In this document: positions 34,902 to 44,179 of the stretch, in pieces
Layout: each line of letters begins with the position of its first letter
Numbering within the stretch: the first letter of the stretch is position 1
Origin: Pseudomonas weihenstephanensis
Lineage (GTDB): Bacteria; Pseudomonadota; Gammaproteobacteria; Pseudomonadales; Pseudomonadaceae
Length of the DNA: 64,000 nt
Direction: 5' to 3'
NCBI RefSeq assembly: GCF_001043055.1
Contig: NZ_JYLF01000007.1
Coordinates: 124,001 to 188,000, forward strand
The notes under the pieces: model-generated
Databases searched by the model: none
Told to the model about the DNA's origin: nothing
Seen by the model: only the letters and a program-made list of their open reading frames with translations
Made by a program: the position numbers and the translations under genes

Positions 34902-36257
34902 ATGCAAAAACCGTCGCAACGGCCGCTGTGGCAGATCTACCTGATCTTTCTGGCGCCGATGGTGCTGTTCAACTTTCTGCAAAACGTCTCCGGCACGCTG
35001 AATGGCATTTACATCGGGCAGATGCTGGGTACGCAGGCGCTGGCGGCGGTGTCGGGCATGTTTCCCATTGTGTTTTTCTTTATCGCGCTGGTGATCGGCC
35101 TGGGCGCGGGTGCCTCGGTGCTGATCGGGCAAGCGTGGGGCGCCCGTGAAACCACAATGGTCAAGCAAATTACCGGTGCCACCCTGACCTTGGGCCTGTT
35201 GATCGGGTTGATTGCCGCCGTGGTGGGCAGCGTGTTCGCGCGTCCTGCGTTGCAAGGGTTGGGCACGCCCGCCGATGTGCTGGACGATGCCGTGGCCTAC
35301 GCGCGGATCATGATGCTGATCATGCCGCTGCTGCTGGTGTTCATCTTGTTTACGCAGTTGCTGCGTGGCGTCAGTGACACGGTCACGCCGTTGTTGGCAC
35401 TGATGGTGTCCACCGTTGTGGGCTTGTTACTGACGCCGGCGCTGATTCTGGGTTGGGTCGGTTTACCGCCGCTGGGGATTGAAAGCGCCGCGTATGCCGG
35501 ACTGGTGGGCAACGTACTGGCCTTGCTGTTTCTGGGCCTGCGTTTGCGCCATAAAAAAAACGTCATGGCGCCGGACCGTGAGCTGTGGGCAGCGCTGCGC
35601 CTGGACCGTGCCATTTTGGCAAAAGTGCTGCGCATCGGCTTACCGACCGGGGTGCAGATGGTGGTGCTGTCGTTGTCGGAGCTGGTGATTCTGGCATTGG
35701 TCAACAGCCACGGCTCGCAAGCCACGGCGGCCTATGGCGCAGTGACGCAAATCGTCAATTACGTGCAGTTCCCGGCGCTGTCGATTGCCATCACCGCATC
35801 GATTCTCGGCGCCCAGGCCATCGGCGCCGGGCACATCGAGCGTATCGGCCCGATTCTGCGCACCGGCCTGATGATCAACCTGTGGCTGACCGGCGCTCTG
35901 GTGCTGTTGGGCTATGTGCTGTCGCATTGGTTGCTGGGCTTGTTTATCACCGACATCGAAGCACGGGTACGGGCTGAGCACCTGTTGCACATCATGCTCT
36001 GGAGCATTCTGTTCTTTGGTTTTCAGGCGGTGGTGGGCGGGATCATGCGCGCCAGTGGCGTGGTGCTGGTGCCGATGGGTATCACCCTCTTCTGCGTATT
36101 GGCGGTTGAATTGCCGGTGGCCTATGCGTTGGATGCGCATTTCGGCCTGCAAGGGGTGTGGATGGCCTTTCCGGTGACCTACCTGACCATGTTGGCTTTG
36201 CAAACCGCCTACTACCGTCTGGTGTGGCGTCATAAACCGATCCAGCGCCTGATCTGA
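34902..36257 (+). CDS. MATE-family multidrug efflux transporter
   Basis: A 451-residue protein with twelve hydrophobic helices in two similar halves. Typical MATE segments are the start of helix 1 (IYLIFLAPMVLFNFLQN), IGLGAGASVLIGQAWGA, and the second-half GLPTGVQMVVLSLSELVIL and ASILGAQAIGAGHIERI. Such pumps export cationic drugs with Na+ or H+ exchange. A GAGG ribosome site lies about 10 nt upstream. It is a single gene between pseudogene debris and the frameshifted gene. Confidence 0.88.
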   Translation: MQKPSQRPLWQIYLIFLAPMVLFNFLQNVSGTLNGIYIGQMLGTQALAAVSGMFPIVFFFIALVIGLGAGASVLIGQAWGARETTMVKQITGATLTLGLLIGLIAAVVGSVFARPALQGLGTPADVLDDAVAYARIMMLIMPLLLVFILFTQLLRGVSDTVTPLLALMVSTVVGLLLTPALILGWVGLPPLGIESAAYAGLVGNVLALLFLGLRLRHKKNVMAPDRELWAALRLDRAILAKVLRIGLPTGVQMVVLSLSELVILALVNSHGSQATAAYGAVTQIVNYVQFPALSIAITASILGAQAIGAGHIERIGPILRTGLMINLWLTGALVLLGYVLSHWLLGLFITDIEARVRAEHLLHIMLWSILFFGFQAVVGGIMRASGVVLVPMGITLFCVLAVELPVAYALDAHFGLQGVWMAFPVTYLTMLALQTAYYRLVWRHKPIQRLI

Positions 36258-36494
36258 AACGGGCAATCGCTGGCCGTTACCTGCGCGGTAACGGCCACGC
36301 GAGAGCCTTGATCTACCCCCTCACGCCCAGCTAGGCCATTTGGACGATGTGCCTGTGACTGCCCGGTCTGATTATCGAGGCCAGGTTACTGCGACCTCGC
36401 CGCTGAGTTCGTCAGCGCCTCCACGGCTATAAAAAAAGAGGACTGGCCGTATGCAATTCGCCCTTCTACTGCCGCGTGCCGCAAGGTATCGATC

Positions 36495-36853
36495 ATGCGT
36501 TCGCTAAACGGTTATCTGGTGTGCCTGATCGTTGCCGTCACCATCGCATTCACCTTCACCCCCCCCGGACAATACTGGACGTCGCCGCCCAATCGCTGCG
36601 CGCCGACCGCTTGCAAATCAACGGCATGGTCTACCTCAACCAGCGCGTGGTGGCGGTGGGCGAGCGCGACTCGTTTTATCAGGACGTGGACATCGGGACC
36701 CACAATATTCGGGTCAACAACCCGGTACTGGCCGAAGGTGATGGCCCGTTGTATCAAGTGCGCGAGTGGTATCAGCCGTTCTTTACTGACGAGGCCAGCG
36801 TAGCCGCAAGCATGGCCCAAAACCGTGCCTTCACCCCGGTGGACAATCGCTGA
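36495..36853 (+). pseudogene. small exported protein gene interrupted at a C8 run
   Basis: The reading starts at ATG 36495 with a signal-like N-terminus (MRSLNGYLVCLIVAVTIAF). At a run of eight C (36559-36566) the protein-like reading moves to another frame (DVAAQSLRADRLQINGMVYL through VREWYQPFFTDEASVAA), ending at 36853. One additional C, or two fewer, would join them into a protein of about 119 residues. The middle part (LQINGMVYLNQRVVAVGER) faintly recalls YCF48/BNR-repeat proteins. It may be a real frameshift mutation, a slippage-controlled gene, or a sequencing error. Confidence 0.6.
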
Positions 36854-36927
36854 TCAACACTGGCTTTTTGATCCACGCTGCTTAAGATGGCCCACACATA
36901 AAAATCAGCGGGCGTGGATCAAGGCCA

Positions 36928-37941
36928 ATGTTGAGCAAAGACACGATCTCTATCCACTTGGTGCGTGAGGCGCTGTTGCAAAGCTGTGCCACACCTGCGG
37001 CGATGCGCGAGGTGCTGCACAAAGCTGGCATCGACCCCGCCCTTGCGGATCAGGCCGAAGGGCGCGTGCCTGCGCATCTGTATGCTCGCCTGTGGCGTTT
37101 ATTGGCGCGGCGCCTGGACGATGAGTTCTTCGGCATGGACCCGCGTAAATTGCGCGCCGGCAGCCTGGCCTTCATGTGCCGCTCGGCGATGGCACAGCCA
37201 ACCCTGGCGCAGGGGCTGGAACTGGTGCTGGGCTTTTTGTCCCTGATGCTTGAGCGCCTGCCGGCCACGTTGGTGCGCCAACAAAGCCTGGCCGAAATTG
37301 CTTTGCACGAGCCGCAAGAGACCCCGAGCCGCGCCTTCACCTACTTTACCTATTGGATGATGGTGCACGGTGTGGCGTGTTGGCTTGCCGGGCGGCGCAT
37401 TCCCATCCTGACCATCGAGTTACGCTGTGCAGCGCCCGATTACTGCGAAGACTATGCGGTGATGTTTTCTGACAACCTGCGCTTTGAGCGGCCCCGTACG
37501 CGCATGATTTTCGCGGCCGATGGCCTGGACGCGCCGATCAAGCGCACAGAGCAAGAGTTACAGCGTTTTCTGGCGCAGGCACCGGCCAATATTCTGGTTA
37601 AATATCGCGACCCACAAAGCCTGGCCAGCCAGATCAAGCAGAACTTGCGGTTTGTAGAGGCTGCGCAATGGCCCGATACCGAGGGGCTGGCGCAGACCTT
37701 GTGCATGTCCGCCTCTACCTTGCGTCGTCGTTTGGCTGAAGAAGGGCAGACCTATCAAGGCCTCAAGGACGGCGTGCGCAAAGAGCTGGCCATCGGCTGG
37801 CTGGCAGAGCCGCAGTTGAGCTTTGCTGACATTGCGCTGAACCTGGGGTTCGCCGACACCAGTTCGTTCTATAAAGCCTTTCGCAAATGGACGGGGAGTA
37901 ACCCTGGCCACTATCGCAGTTTGATTCTGGGCGTTAATTGA
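36928..37941 (+). CDS. AraC-family transcriptional regulator
   Basis: A 337-residue protein. Residues 1-200 are the arabinose-binding-type N-terminal domain seen in OruR/ArgR-like and VirS-type regulators; the C-terminal 100 residues carry the double helix-turn-helix (LAQTLCMSASTLRRRLAEEG, then FADIALNLGFADTSSFYKAF and WTGSNPGHYR). AAGG lies just before the ATG. It is transcribed toward the SulP gene and separated from it by a shared hairpin. Target unknown. Confidence 0.88.
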   Translation: MLSKDTISIHLVREALLQSCATPAAMREVLHKAGIDPALADQAEGRVPAHLYARLWRLLARRLDDEFFGMDPRKLRAGSLAFMCRSAMAQPTLAQGLELVLGFLSLMLERLPATLVRQQSLAEIALHEPQETPSRAFTYFTYWMMVHGVACWLAGRRIPILTIELRCAAPDYCEDYAVMFSDNLRFERPRTRMIFAADGLDAPIKRTEQELQRFLAQAPANILVKYRDPQSLASQIKQNLRFVEAAQWPDTEGLAQTLCMSASTLRRRLAEEGQTYQGLKDGVRKELAIGWLAEPQLSFADIALNLGFADTSSFYKAFRKWTGSNPGHYRSLILGVN

Positions 37942-37945
37942 CTGA

Positions 37946-37979
37946 GCCTGTCGCTGCAGTGCAGCGCGCAACGACAGGC
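37946..37979. terminator. bidirectional hairpin between AraC-type and SulP genes
   Basis: GCCTGTCG (37946-37953) pairs with CGACAGGC (37972-37979), and a nested palindrome CGCTGCA-G-TGCAGCG lies inside. It sits between two convergent stops, as expected for a shared transcription stop, but has no long T run. Confidence 0.55.
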
Positions 37980-37994
37980 GTGCAGGCAAAACGG

Positions 37995-39536
37995 CTACGC
38001 AGGCGCCGAACCCAAGCCTGCGGTGGTGCGGGTACTTCCCTCCAGACGACGTTTCAAACCGCGTGGCTCGATCATCAGTGTTGAGCCGCTGGCCGCATTG
38101 GCTCGCTGCCACTCCTCAAACAACTCCAGGCAGGAATGGTCGATGTAACTCAGGTTACCCAGCGGTACATGCACGGTGCTGCCTGCAGGCACACGCGCTA
38201 ACGTGCGGGTAAGGGCCGGAACTTTGAGAAACGTCGCTGCACCGGTGAGGCGCAGTTCCAGTTCGTTGGGTTGAGGCAGCTCGATCAGGCTTATTTTCAG
38301 GCGCGCGGCCTTCCAGGCCAGGTTGGCCAGGGTCAGGGCAAAACCGATCAGCACCCCGCTCAGCAAGTCCGTGAAAATGATCGCCAGCGCGGTGGCCGCG
38401 TAGGTGAACATCGGCATGCGGCCATAGCGCGCCAAACCGCGAAAGGCTTTGAGGTCCACTAATTTGAAGCCGGTATACACCAACACCCCCGCCAGGCTGG
38501 CCACCGGAATGCTTTGCAACACACTGGACAGCAGCATTACAAATGCCAGCAACCACACGCCGTGCAGCATGGCAGAAAGCCGCGTGGTGGCACCTGCCTG
38601 CACGTTGGCGGAGCTGCGCACAATCACGCCGGTCATGGGCAGTGCACCGAGCAGACCGCAAAGCATGTTGCCGACGCCTTGGGCGGACAGCTCTTTGTCA
38701 AAGTCCGAGCGCTGACCATTGTGCATGCGGTCTACGGCGGCGGCGGATAACAGCGTTTCGGCACTGGCGATGAACGCGACTGTGAACGCAGCCAGCAGCA
38801 GTGTCGGGTCGGCGAGGTTCAACAGGTCGGCCGGACGCAGCCAGTCGATGGCATCGGCAAGGTTTTCCGGGACCTCAACACGTTTGACGGGCAAGCTCAG
38901 CAGCAAGCTGAACCCGGTAGTCAGCCCTACGCCTAGCAAGGCGCCGGGCACAAAGCGCAGGCGCTGCGGGCGAAACTTGTCCCACAGCCACATCACCAGA
39001 ATGGTGCTCAACCCCAGTAAACCGGCTTGCCAGCCCAGCCCGCCGCCCAAGGTCGGGATCGCGGCCATGAGCGCTTGCGCAAAGCCGCTGAGGTTGTCCA
39101 GCCCGGAAGGCTTGGGTACGCCGTCCAACATGACATGCACTTGCGATAACACGATGAGTACGCCGATCCCGGCGAGCATGCCGTACACCACCGCCGGTGC
39201 CGTCACCCGGAACCAGCAACCCAGACGCAAACGCCCGGCCAGCAGTTGCACAAGACCCGCCAACAGCAGGATAGGGCCGAGCATGGCAATGCCATGTTGA
39301 CGGACGATTTCGAACACCAGCACCGCCAGCCCCGCTGCCGGCCCGCTGACTTGCAACGGTGAGCCGGCCATCCAGCCGACCACCAGCCCGCCGATGATGC
39401 CTGTGATCAACCCTTTGGCGGGCGGCATGCCCGATGCGATGGCGATGCCCATGCACAAGGGCAACGCCACCAGAAAAACCACCACCGAAGCCAATAACTC
39501 CCGCGGCAAGACTGCTTTTAATTGTTCAGCACGCAT
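37995..39536 (-). CDS. SulP-family anion transporter with STAS domain, probable bicarbonate uptake
   Basis: A 513-residue protein with ten to twelve hydrophobic helices and a C-terminal STAS domain from about 410 (LTRVPAGSTVHVPLGNLSYID region). The SulP signature LVALPLCMGIAIASGMPPAKG lies near residues 22-42. SulP proteins carry sulfate, bicarbonate or dicarboxylates. The gene directly follows a beta-carbonic anhydrase gene with an 83 bp gap, an arrangement that points to bicarbonate. The inner ATG is chosen because AGGGGA lies 8-9 nt upstream of it. Confidence 0.85.
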   Translation of the reverse strand: MRAEQLKAVLPRELLASVVVFLVALPLCMGIAIASGMPPAKGLITGIIGGLVVGWMAGSPLQVSGPAAGLAVLVFEIVRQHGIAMLGPILLLAGLVQLLAGRLRLGCWFRVTAPAVVYGMLAGIGVLIVLSQVHVMLDGVPKPSGLDNLSGFAQALMAAIPTLGGGLGWQAGLLGLSTILVMWLWDKFRPQRLRFVPGALLGVGLTTGFSLLLSLPVKRVEVPENLADAIDWLRPADLLNLADPTLLLAAFTVAFIASAETLLSAAAVDRMHNGQRSDFDKELSAQGVGNMLCGLLGALPMTGVIVRSSANVQAGATTRLSAMLHGVWLLAFVMLLSSVLQSIPVASLAGVLVYTGFKLVDLKAFRGLARYGRMPMFTYAATALAIIFTDLLSGVLIGFALTLANLAWKAARLKISLIELPQPNELELRLTGAATFLKVPALTRTLARVPAGSTVHVPLGNLSYIDHSCLELFEEWQRANAASGSTLMIEPRGLKRRLEGSTRTTAGLGSAPA

Positions 39537-39619
39537 GGCAACTTTCCCCTGCATATTTTTAGACGCAGCAAGGCCTGACTGGGTATGCGCCCGTCACTGC
39601 TTTGCAAGGTCGGGAATGG

Positions 39620-40348
39620 TTAGAAGCGCGCTTTGGGCGTCGCCGATGGAATGGCCTGCACGTCGTTCAAAGGCAGAAAAGCCTCTTGCTGCGCGTCGTA
39701 GGCTTTGATCCGGCCTGTTTCGATGTCGTAGATCCAGCCGTGGATGAACAATTGACCGTTGGCCATGCGCGACGCAACGCTGGGGTGAGTGCGCAGGTGC
39801 TGCAGTTGTGCGATCACGTTTTCTTCCGTGAGGCGGTGCATGCTTTCGGCTTCATCGACGCAGCCGCAGTTTTCATGAACCATGGTCTTGGCCACTTCTG
39901 CATGGCGCAACCAGGCTTTGACGGTGGGCATGGCGTGCAGGGTGTCGGGGTTGAGCACGCCGCGCATGGCCCCACAATCGGAATGTCCGCACACGATGAT
40001 GTGCTGCACGCCCAGGACCAGGCTGGCGTATTCGATGGCGGTTGAAACACCACCGTTCATTTGCCCGTAAGGAGGCACGACGTTACCGACATTTCGGGTG
40101 ACAAATAAATCGCCGGGTGCGCTTTGAGTGATGAGTTCGGGCACGATTCTGGAATCGGCGCAGGCAATGAACATGGCGCGGGGACGTTGGGCGGTGGCGA
40201 GTTTTTTGAACAGGTCTTTCTGTTGCGGAAAGACCTCGTGCTGAAAGTGCAGTAACCCTTCGACTATGAGCTGTAGCGCTGCATCGGCGTGTTCGGCCGG
40301 GTGGGGGGCAGTAGCTACAGCTAACGGCTGATTATCCTTGGTACTCAT
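39620..40348 (-). CDS. beta-class carbonic anhydrase
   Basis: A 242-residue enzyme interconverting CO2 and bicarbonate. The zinc ligands of the beta class are visible: Cys and Asp in FIACADSR and His and Cys in VCGHSDCGAM (residues 63, 65, 122 and 125 in this numbering). NVGNVVPPYG and the C-terminal LFIHGWIYDIETG are also conserved. Two adjacent ATG codons are possible; the second is better spaced from GAGG. It heads an apparent two-gene unit with SulP. Confidence 0.93.
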   Translation of the reverse strand: MSTKDNQPLAVATAPHPAEHADAALQLIVEGLLHFQHEVFPQQKDLFKKLATAQRPRAMFIACADSRIVPELITQSAPGDLFVTRNVGNVVPPYGQMNGGVSTAIEYASLVLGVQHIIVCGHSDCGAMRGVLNPDTLHAMPTVKAWLRHAEVAKTMVHENCGCVDEAESMHRLTEENVIAQLQHLRTHPSVASRMANGQLFIHGWIYDIETGRIKAYDAQQEAFLPLNDVQAIPSATPKARF

Positions 40349-40579
40349 CATTCATCCTCTTTGGCAAAGCGGAGAGATTTCCGCTTGTGTCCAGAAAAAA
40401 GTCATCAGCGACTCGAATGAAAAAAGTACCGTTTGAAGCTTAACTCAAACTGAATTAACCGCTCTGGCACAAGGCTTTCATGATGGCATTGAGCAATCTC
40501 GATGGGCCGTGAACAGCGGTGTGCAGGGGCAATTCAGGTTCGCTCCTGCACACCGGTTGAGCTGGACGTTAGGCCGGTT

Positions 40580-41635
40580 TCAAAGCAACCACATGCCTAC
40601 CAGTCCACTGACCACACCCACTAGCATGGTCATCAATGCGACGCTGACCAGCACGCGGGCATCAAAGTCTTTGCGCAGCATCAACAGCGACGGCAAGCTC
40701 ACGCTCGGCAAGGTCATCAGCAGGGCCACGGCAGGTGCGGTGCCCATGCCCAGCGCCATCATGGTTTGCACGATCGGAATTTCAGCCGCGGTCGGGATCA
40801 CAAACAAGGTGCCGACAATTGCCAATGGCACCAGCCACATCAGGCTGTCGCTCATGGCGCCATCGACGTGAGGGAACAGCCACACACGGGCCGCGCCCAG
40901 CAGCAATACCGCCAGCAGGTACACCGGGATAGTGTTCCAGAACAGCTGCCACAATGTTTGGCCCCAACGCACAAAGAAATGTTGCTGATCAATCTGGCTG
41001 GCTTGGGACACCGCCTCCAGCGCGGCGTCGGGGATGTTTTCGGGGCGTGAGATGCGTTGCGCAATCATCGACACTCCGAGTACCAATACAATGCCGGCTA
41101 CCAAACGCAGCGCGCTAAACCCCCAACCCAGGACAAAGCCCATAAACACTAGCGTGGCCGGATTAAGCACCGGGTTGGCGATCCAGAACGCGAGCGCCGC
41201 GCCGACCGATACTTTTTGTCGGCGCATGCCTGCCGCCACAGGGGCTGCACAGCACGTACACATCATGCCTGGCAACGCGAACAGCCCGCCGCGCAAGGTT
41301 GAGCCGAACCCGGCTTTACCGAACAGGCGCAGTAGCCAGTCGCGAGGGATCAACACCTGGATCAGTGAGCCGAGAATGACCGCCAGCACGGCGGCTTTCC
41401 AGATCGCCAGAAAATACACCTTGGCGTAGGCCAGGGCCGCTGCAACGGGTTCGCCCTGATTGTCGTTGAGGATTGAAGCGCCGATGCTGTGATTGTCAGC
41501 AGCGACAAAGGCTTTGAAGTAGTACGGCGACCACTTGACGTAGTACAGGCCAATGCCTGCGATCAGCAGGAATAACAGCGGTTTCCACCAGAATGACCAG
41601 CCTCTGGAAGGTTGGGCTGAGGAGATACTGGGCAT
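40580..41635 (-). CDS. YraQ/UPF0718-family permease
   Basis: A 351-residue membrane protein with about eight helices. The family signature with adjacent cysteines, GMMCTCCAAPVAAGMRR, lies near residue 120, and a related second half contains PTAAEIPIVQTMMALGMG. Relatives include ArsP-type organoarsenical exporters and the putative two-component permeases of the DUF318 group. The substrate cannot be deduced. It lies downstream of the IclR gene, with a hairpin between. Confidence 0.8.
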   Translation of the reverse strand: MPSISSAQPSRGWSFWWKPLLFLLIAGIGLYYVKWSPYYFKAFVAADNHSIGASILNDNQGEPVAAALAYAKVYFLAIWKAAVLAVILGSLIQVLIPRDWLLRLFGKAGFGSTLRGGLFALPGMMCTCCAAPVAAGMRRQKVSVGAALAFWIANPVLNPATLVFMGFVLGWGFSALRLVAGIVLVLGVSMIAQRISRPENIPDAALEAVSQASQIDQQHFFVRWGQTLWQLFWNTIPVYLLAVLLLGAARVWLFPHVDGAMSDSLMWLVPLAIVGTLFVIPTAAEIPIVQTMMALGMGTAPAVALLMTLPSVSLPSLLMLRKDFDARVLVSVALMTMLVGVVSGLVGMWLL

Positions 41636-41705
41636 AAACAGTTACCGGACATGAGGAAATAGCGGCGCATCATACGCCAAACCTGCGTGCGGTTTACGCC
41701 AGCGA

Positions 41706-41741
41706 GCAGGCCGATCCCCCTGCGGTGCGGGGTCGGCCTGC
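41706..41741. terminator. hairpin after the IclR gene
   Basis: A long GC-rich stem, GCAGGCCGATCCCC against GGGGTCGGCCTGC, with one bulged T and a 9-base loop. It directly follows the IclR stop on the minus strand. There is no T run, so termination strength is uncertain. Confidence 0.55.
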
Positions 41742-41745
41742 GCGC

Positions 41746-42522
41746 TTACAAGGTTCGGATCGAAGTGCTGATGGCCCGCGCGCACTGAATGATCGCCGAG
41801 CTCATTTTGTCCTCGGCCTCTTCCATGCTCCAGCGACTGCAGGGGGCGACCACGTGCACCGCGGCCACAGGCGTGCCATTGCTGCCATAAATCGGCGCTG
41901 CCAGGGTCATGTCGCCCAGGAACATTTCTTCCTTGTTGGTGGCATAGCCTTTGATACGGGCGGTGAGAATGCGCTCAAAAATGGCCGCCGGGTCAGTGAG
42001 GGTGTAGTGAGTGAAGGCAGTGATCTCACTGGCGTTGAGAATGGCATGAACGTCTTCATCGGCCAGCCCACTTAAATAGGCACGGCCACCGCCGCTTAGG
42101 TACATCGGTATCCGGCTGCCAATCGGCATGTGAATGGGGATGAACTTGGGGGCCGCAAAGCGCGCCACAAACACCATGGACACTCCGTCGGGTTCAGTCA
42201 GGTTGACCGTCTCGCCAGTGAGCTGATTGAGTTCAGCTAGGTAGGGATTTGCAACATCGACCAGTATGTCGGCGGCTAAATAGTTGTAGCCGATCTCCAT
42301 AACTTTGGGCGTTAACTGGAAACGCCTGCTCTGCGGGTTTTTGCGCACATAGCCAAGTTCTTCCAGGGTGTGCACCATGCGTTGTGCCGAGCTTTTACTG
42401 ATACCGGCGACCAGTGCAATGTCCGCTAGGCTCATGGTGCGTCGAGCTGCGCCAAAGCCTCTCAAAACCGCGAGGCCCTTCTCCAAAGATTGATTGAAAA
42501 GGGGGTTGTTATGATCGCTCAT
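41746..42522 (-). CDS. IclR-family transcriptional regulator
   Basis: A 258-residue protein with an N-terminal winged helix at 10-70 (LADIALVAGISKSSAQRMVH) and a C-terminal IclR effector domain at 85-250 (LAELNQLTGETVNL, then PIYGSNGTPVAAVHVVAP). AAGGA precedes the ATG. It is divergent from the amino-acid ABC importer across a 173 bp gap that contains an excellent dyad, so it probably controls that operon. The effector is presumably the imported compound or its oxidation product. Confidence 0.88.
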   Translation of the reverse strand: MSDHNNPLFNQSLEKGLAVLRGFGAARRTMSLADIALVAGISKSSAQRMVHTLEELGYVRKNPQSRRFQLTPKVMEIGYNYLAADILVDVANPYLAELNQLTGETVNLTEPDGVSMVFVARFAAPKFIPIHMPIGSRIPMYLSGGGRAYLSGLADEDVHAILNASEITAFTHYTLTDPAAIFERILTARIKGYATNKEEMFLGDMTLAAPIYGSNGTPVAAVHVVAPCSRWSMEEAEDKMSSAIIQCARAISTSIRTL

Positions 42523-42548
42523 GGCGCTTCCTTGGCGTTTATCAAAGC

Positions 42549-42575
42549 TATAGATATCGATATGCGATACCTATA
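42549..42575. promoter_or_regulatory. probable IclR operator
   Basis: TATAGATATCG (42549-42559) faces CGATACCTATA (42565-42575): an 11 bp inverted repeat with one mismatch and a 5 bp centre. It starts 26 bp upstream of the regulator start codon and 147 bp before the importer, ideal for autoregulation plus operon control. Confidence 0.65.
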
Positions 42576-42695
42576 ATTCTCTTTACGATTTATATAAATT
42601 GTTTATAGTCGATGGCGGCTTTTTACACCAGAGGGTGAATCAGCTGTTTTGAATGCGTTATCAGGATAGTAAAAGCGACCACAGGGAGATTCGCT

Positions 42696-43463
42696 ATGCA
42701 TAAAAAATTTCAAGTGCTCACGCTCGTGTGCGCAATCACCGCGGGCCTGATGGGATCAGCCAGTGTTGTTGCAGAGCCGGTGTATAAAGTGGGAGCCACG
42801 GCAACTGGCATTCCCTTCACCTTTCTCAACGTCAAGACGGGTGTCACTGAGGGCATGATGATCGATGCCATCCAGGCCATCGGTAAAGCGGGCGGGTTCG
42901 AGACCGATATACAACAAAGCGTATTTGCCGCGCTGATCCCTTCGCTAACGTCCAACAAGATCGACCTGATTTCCGCTGCCATGCTCAAAACGCCTGTGCG
43001 TGAGAAAGTGGTGCAGTTCTCTGACCCAATCTACAGCTACGGTGAAGGTCTGATCCTGCGTGAAGACGACAACACCGTCTACAAAAGCATGGATGACCTG
43101 GCGGGTGAAGTGGTCGGCGCGCAGGTGGGTTCGGTGTTTATTGAAGCGCTGAACAAGCATGGCGGCTTCAAGGAAGTACGCAGTTATGACTCGGTTGCCG
43201 ACATGATGAGTGACCTGAGACTGGGTCGTATCAAGGCCGCTTTCGGTGATCACCCTATCGTTGCCTACCAAATGGCAACCAATCCTCGCGCTACCAAGGG
43301 CCTGAAGCTGTCGAGCACGTATGTGCCGGTCGTCGTGGGTGATGTCTGTATCGTGTTGCGTAAAGACGATCCCGAGACCCTCGCTCAGGTGAACAAAGGT
43401 ATTGCCGCAATCAAGGCCGATGGCTCGCTTGAACGCATCATCAAGCAGTGGAAGCTCAACTGA
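42696..43463 (+). CDS. polar amino-acid-type ABC transporter, binding protein
   Basis: A 255-residue periplasmic solute-binding protein of family 3. A signal peptide ends near SVVAEP. Typical segments are IPFTFLNVKTG, FAALIPSLTSNKIDLISAAM and a C-terminal IIKQWKLN. Family members bind amino acids, opines, ectoine or similar. AGGGAG precedes the ATG. It is the first gene of a four-gene unit with tight overlaps; the FAD oxidoreductase at its end suggests an amine- or imino-acid-like substrate. Confidence 0.88.
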   Translation: MHKKFQVLTLVCAITAGLMGSASVVAEPVYKVGATATGIPFTFLNVKTGVTEGMMIDAIQAIGKAGGFETDIQQSVFAALIPSLTSNKIDLISAAMLKTPVREKVVQFSDPIYSYGEGLILREDDNTVYKSMDDLAGEVVGAQVGSVFIEALNKHGGFKEVRSYDSVADMMSDLRLGRIKAAFGDHPIVAYQMATNPRATKGLKLSSTYVPVVVGDVCIVLRKDDPETLAQVNKGIAAIKADGSLERIIKQWKLN

Positions 43464-43522
43464 TGGTTCCTCGGCCCGCCACTGATTGCGGGCCGTTTCA
43501 TGTGTTGTTTTGCGGGTAGCTT

Positions 43523-44179
43523 ATGTTTCTCCAGGACGCGTTGGACTTCCTCCCCATTTTGTTGAAAGGGGCGGTGGTCACTGTGCAAGTCACTGCGGGA
43601 TCGTTCGTGCTGAGTTCACTGATCGGTCTTGTATTCGCGCTGATGATGGTTTCCAAAATACGGGCCGTTGCGTTGTTCGCCATTGGCGTGGTCAACGTGA
43701 TCCGTGGTCTGCCCATCATCGTGCAGTTGTTTTACATCTACTTCGTTTTACCTGACTTCGGCATCCAGCTCAGTGCCATGCAGGCCGGTGTCATTGGTTT
43801 GGGTATCGCCTACTCGGCGTACCAGGCAGAAAACTTCCGGGCCGGCATTCAAGCCATTGATCACGGCCAGATCGAAGCGGCCGAGTCGATTGGTATGCGT
43901 GGGCTGATGATCATGCGCCGCGTGGTGTTGCCCCAGGCCTTTCGCATTGCCTTGCCGCCTTATGGCAACACCTTGGTGATGATGCTCAAAGACTCCTCAT
44001 TGGTGTCGACCATCACCGTGGCGGAAATGACCCGCCAGGGCCAACTGATCGCCTCTTCGACCTTTGAAAACATGACCGTGTACACCTTGGTGGCGCTGCT
44101 TTACCTGTCGATGAGCCTGCCGTTGTCTTATGGCTTACGCCGTATAGAAGCGCGCTTTGCAACGCGGAGAGCCTCATGA
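43523..44179 (+). CDS. polar amino-acid-type ABC transporter, permease
   Basis: A 218-residue HisM/GlnP-type permease with five hydrophobic helices and the EAA loop near residue 110-140 (AAESIGMRGLMIMRRVVLPQAFRIALPPYGN region). Only one permease gene is present, so it probably works as a homodimer. It overlaps the ATPase gene by 4 bp (ATGA). Confidence 0.9.
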   Translation: MFLQDALDFLPILLKGAVVTVQVTAGSFVLSSLIGLVFALMMVSKIRAVALFAIGVVNVIRGLPIIVQLFYIYFVLPDFGIQLSAMQAGVIGLGIAYSAYQAENFRAGIQAIDHGQIEAAESIGMRGLMIMRRVVLPQAFRIALPPYGNTLVMMLKDSSLVSTITVAEMTRQGQLIASSTFENMTVYTLVALLYLSMSLPLSYGLRRIEARFATRRAS

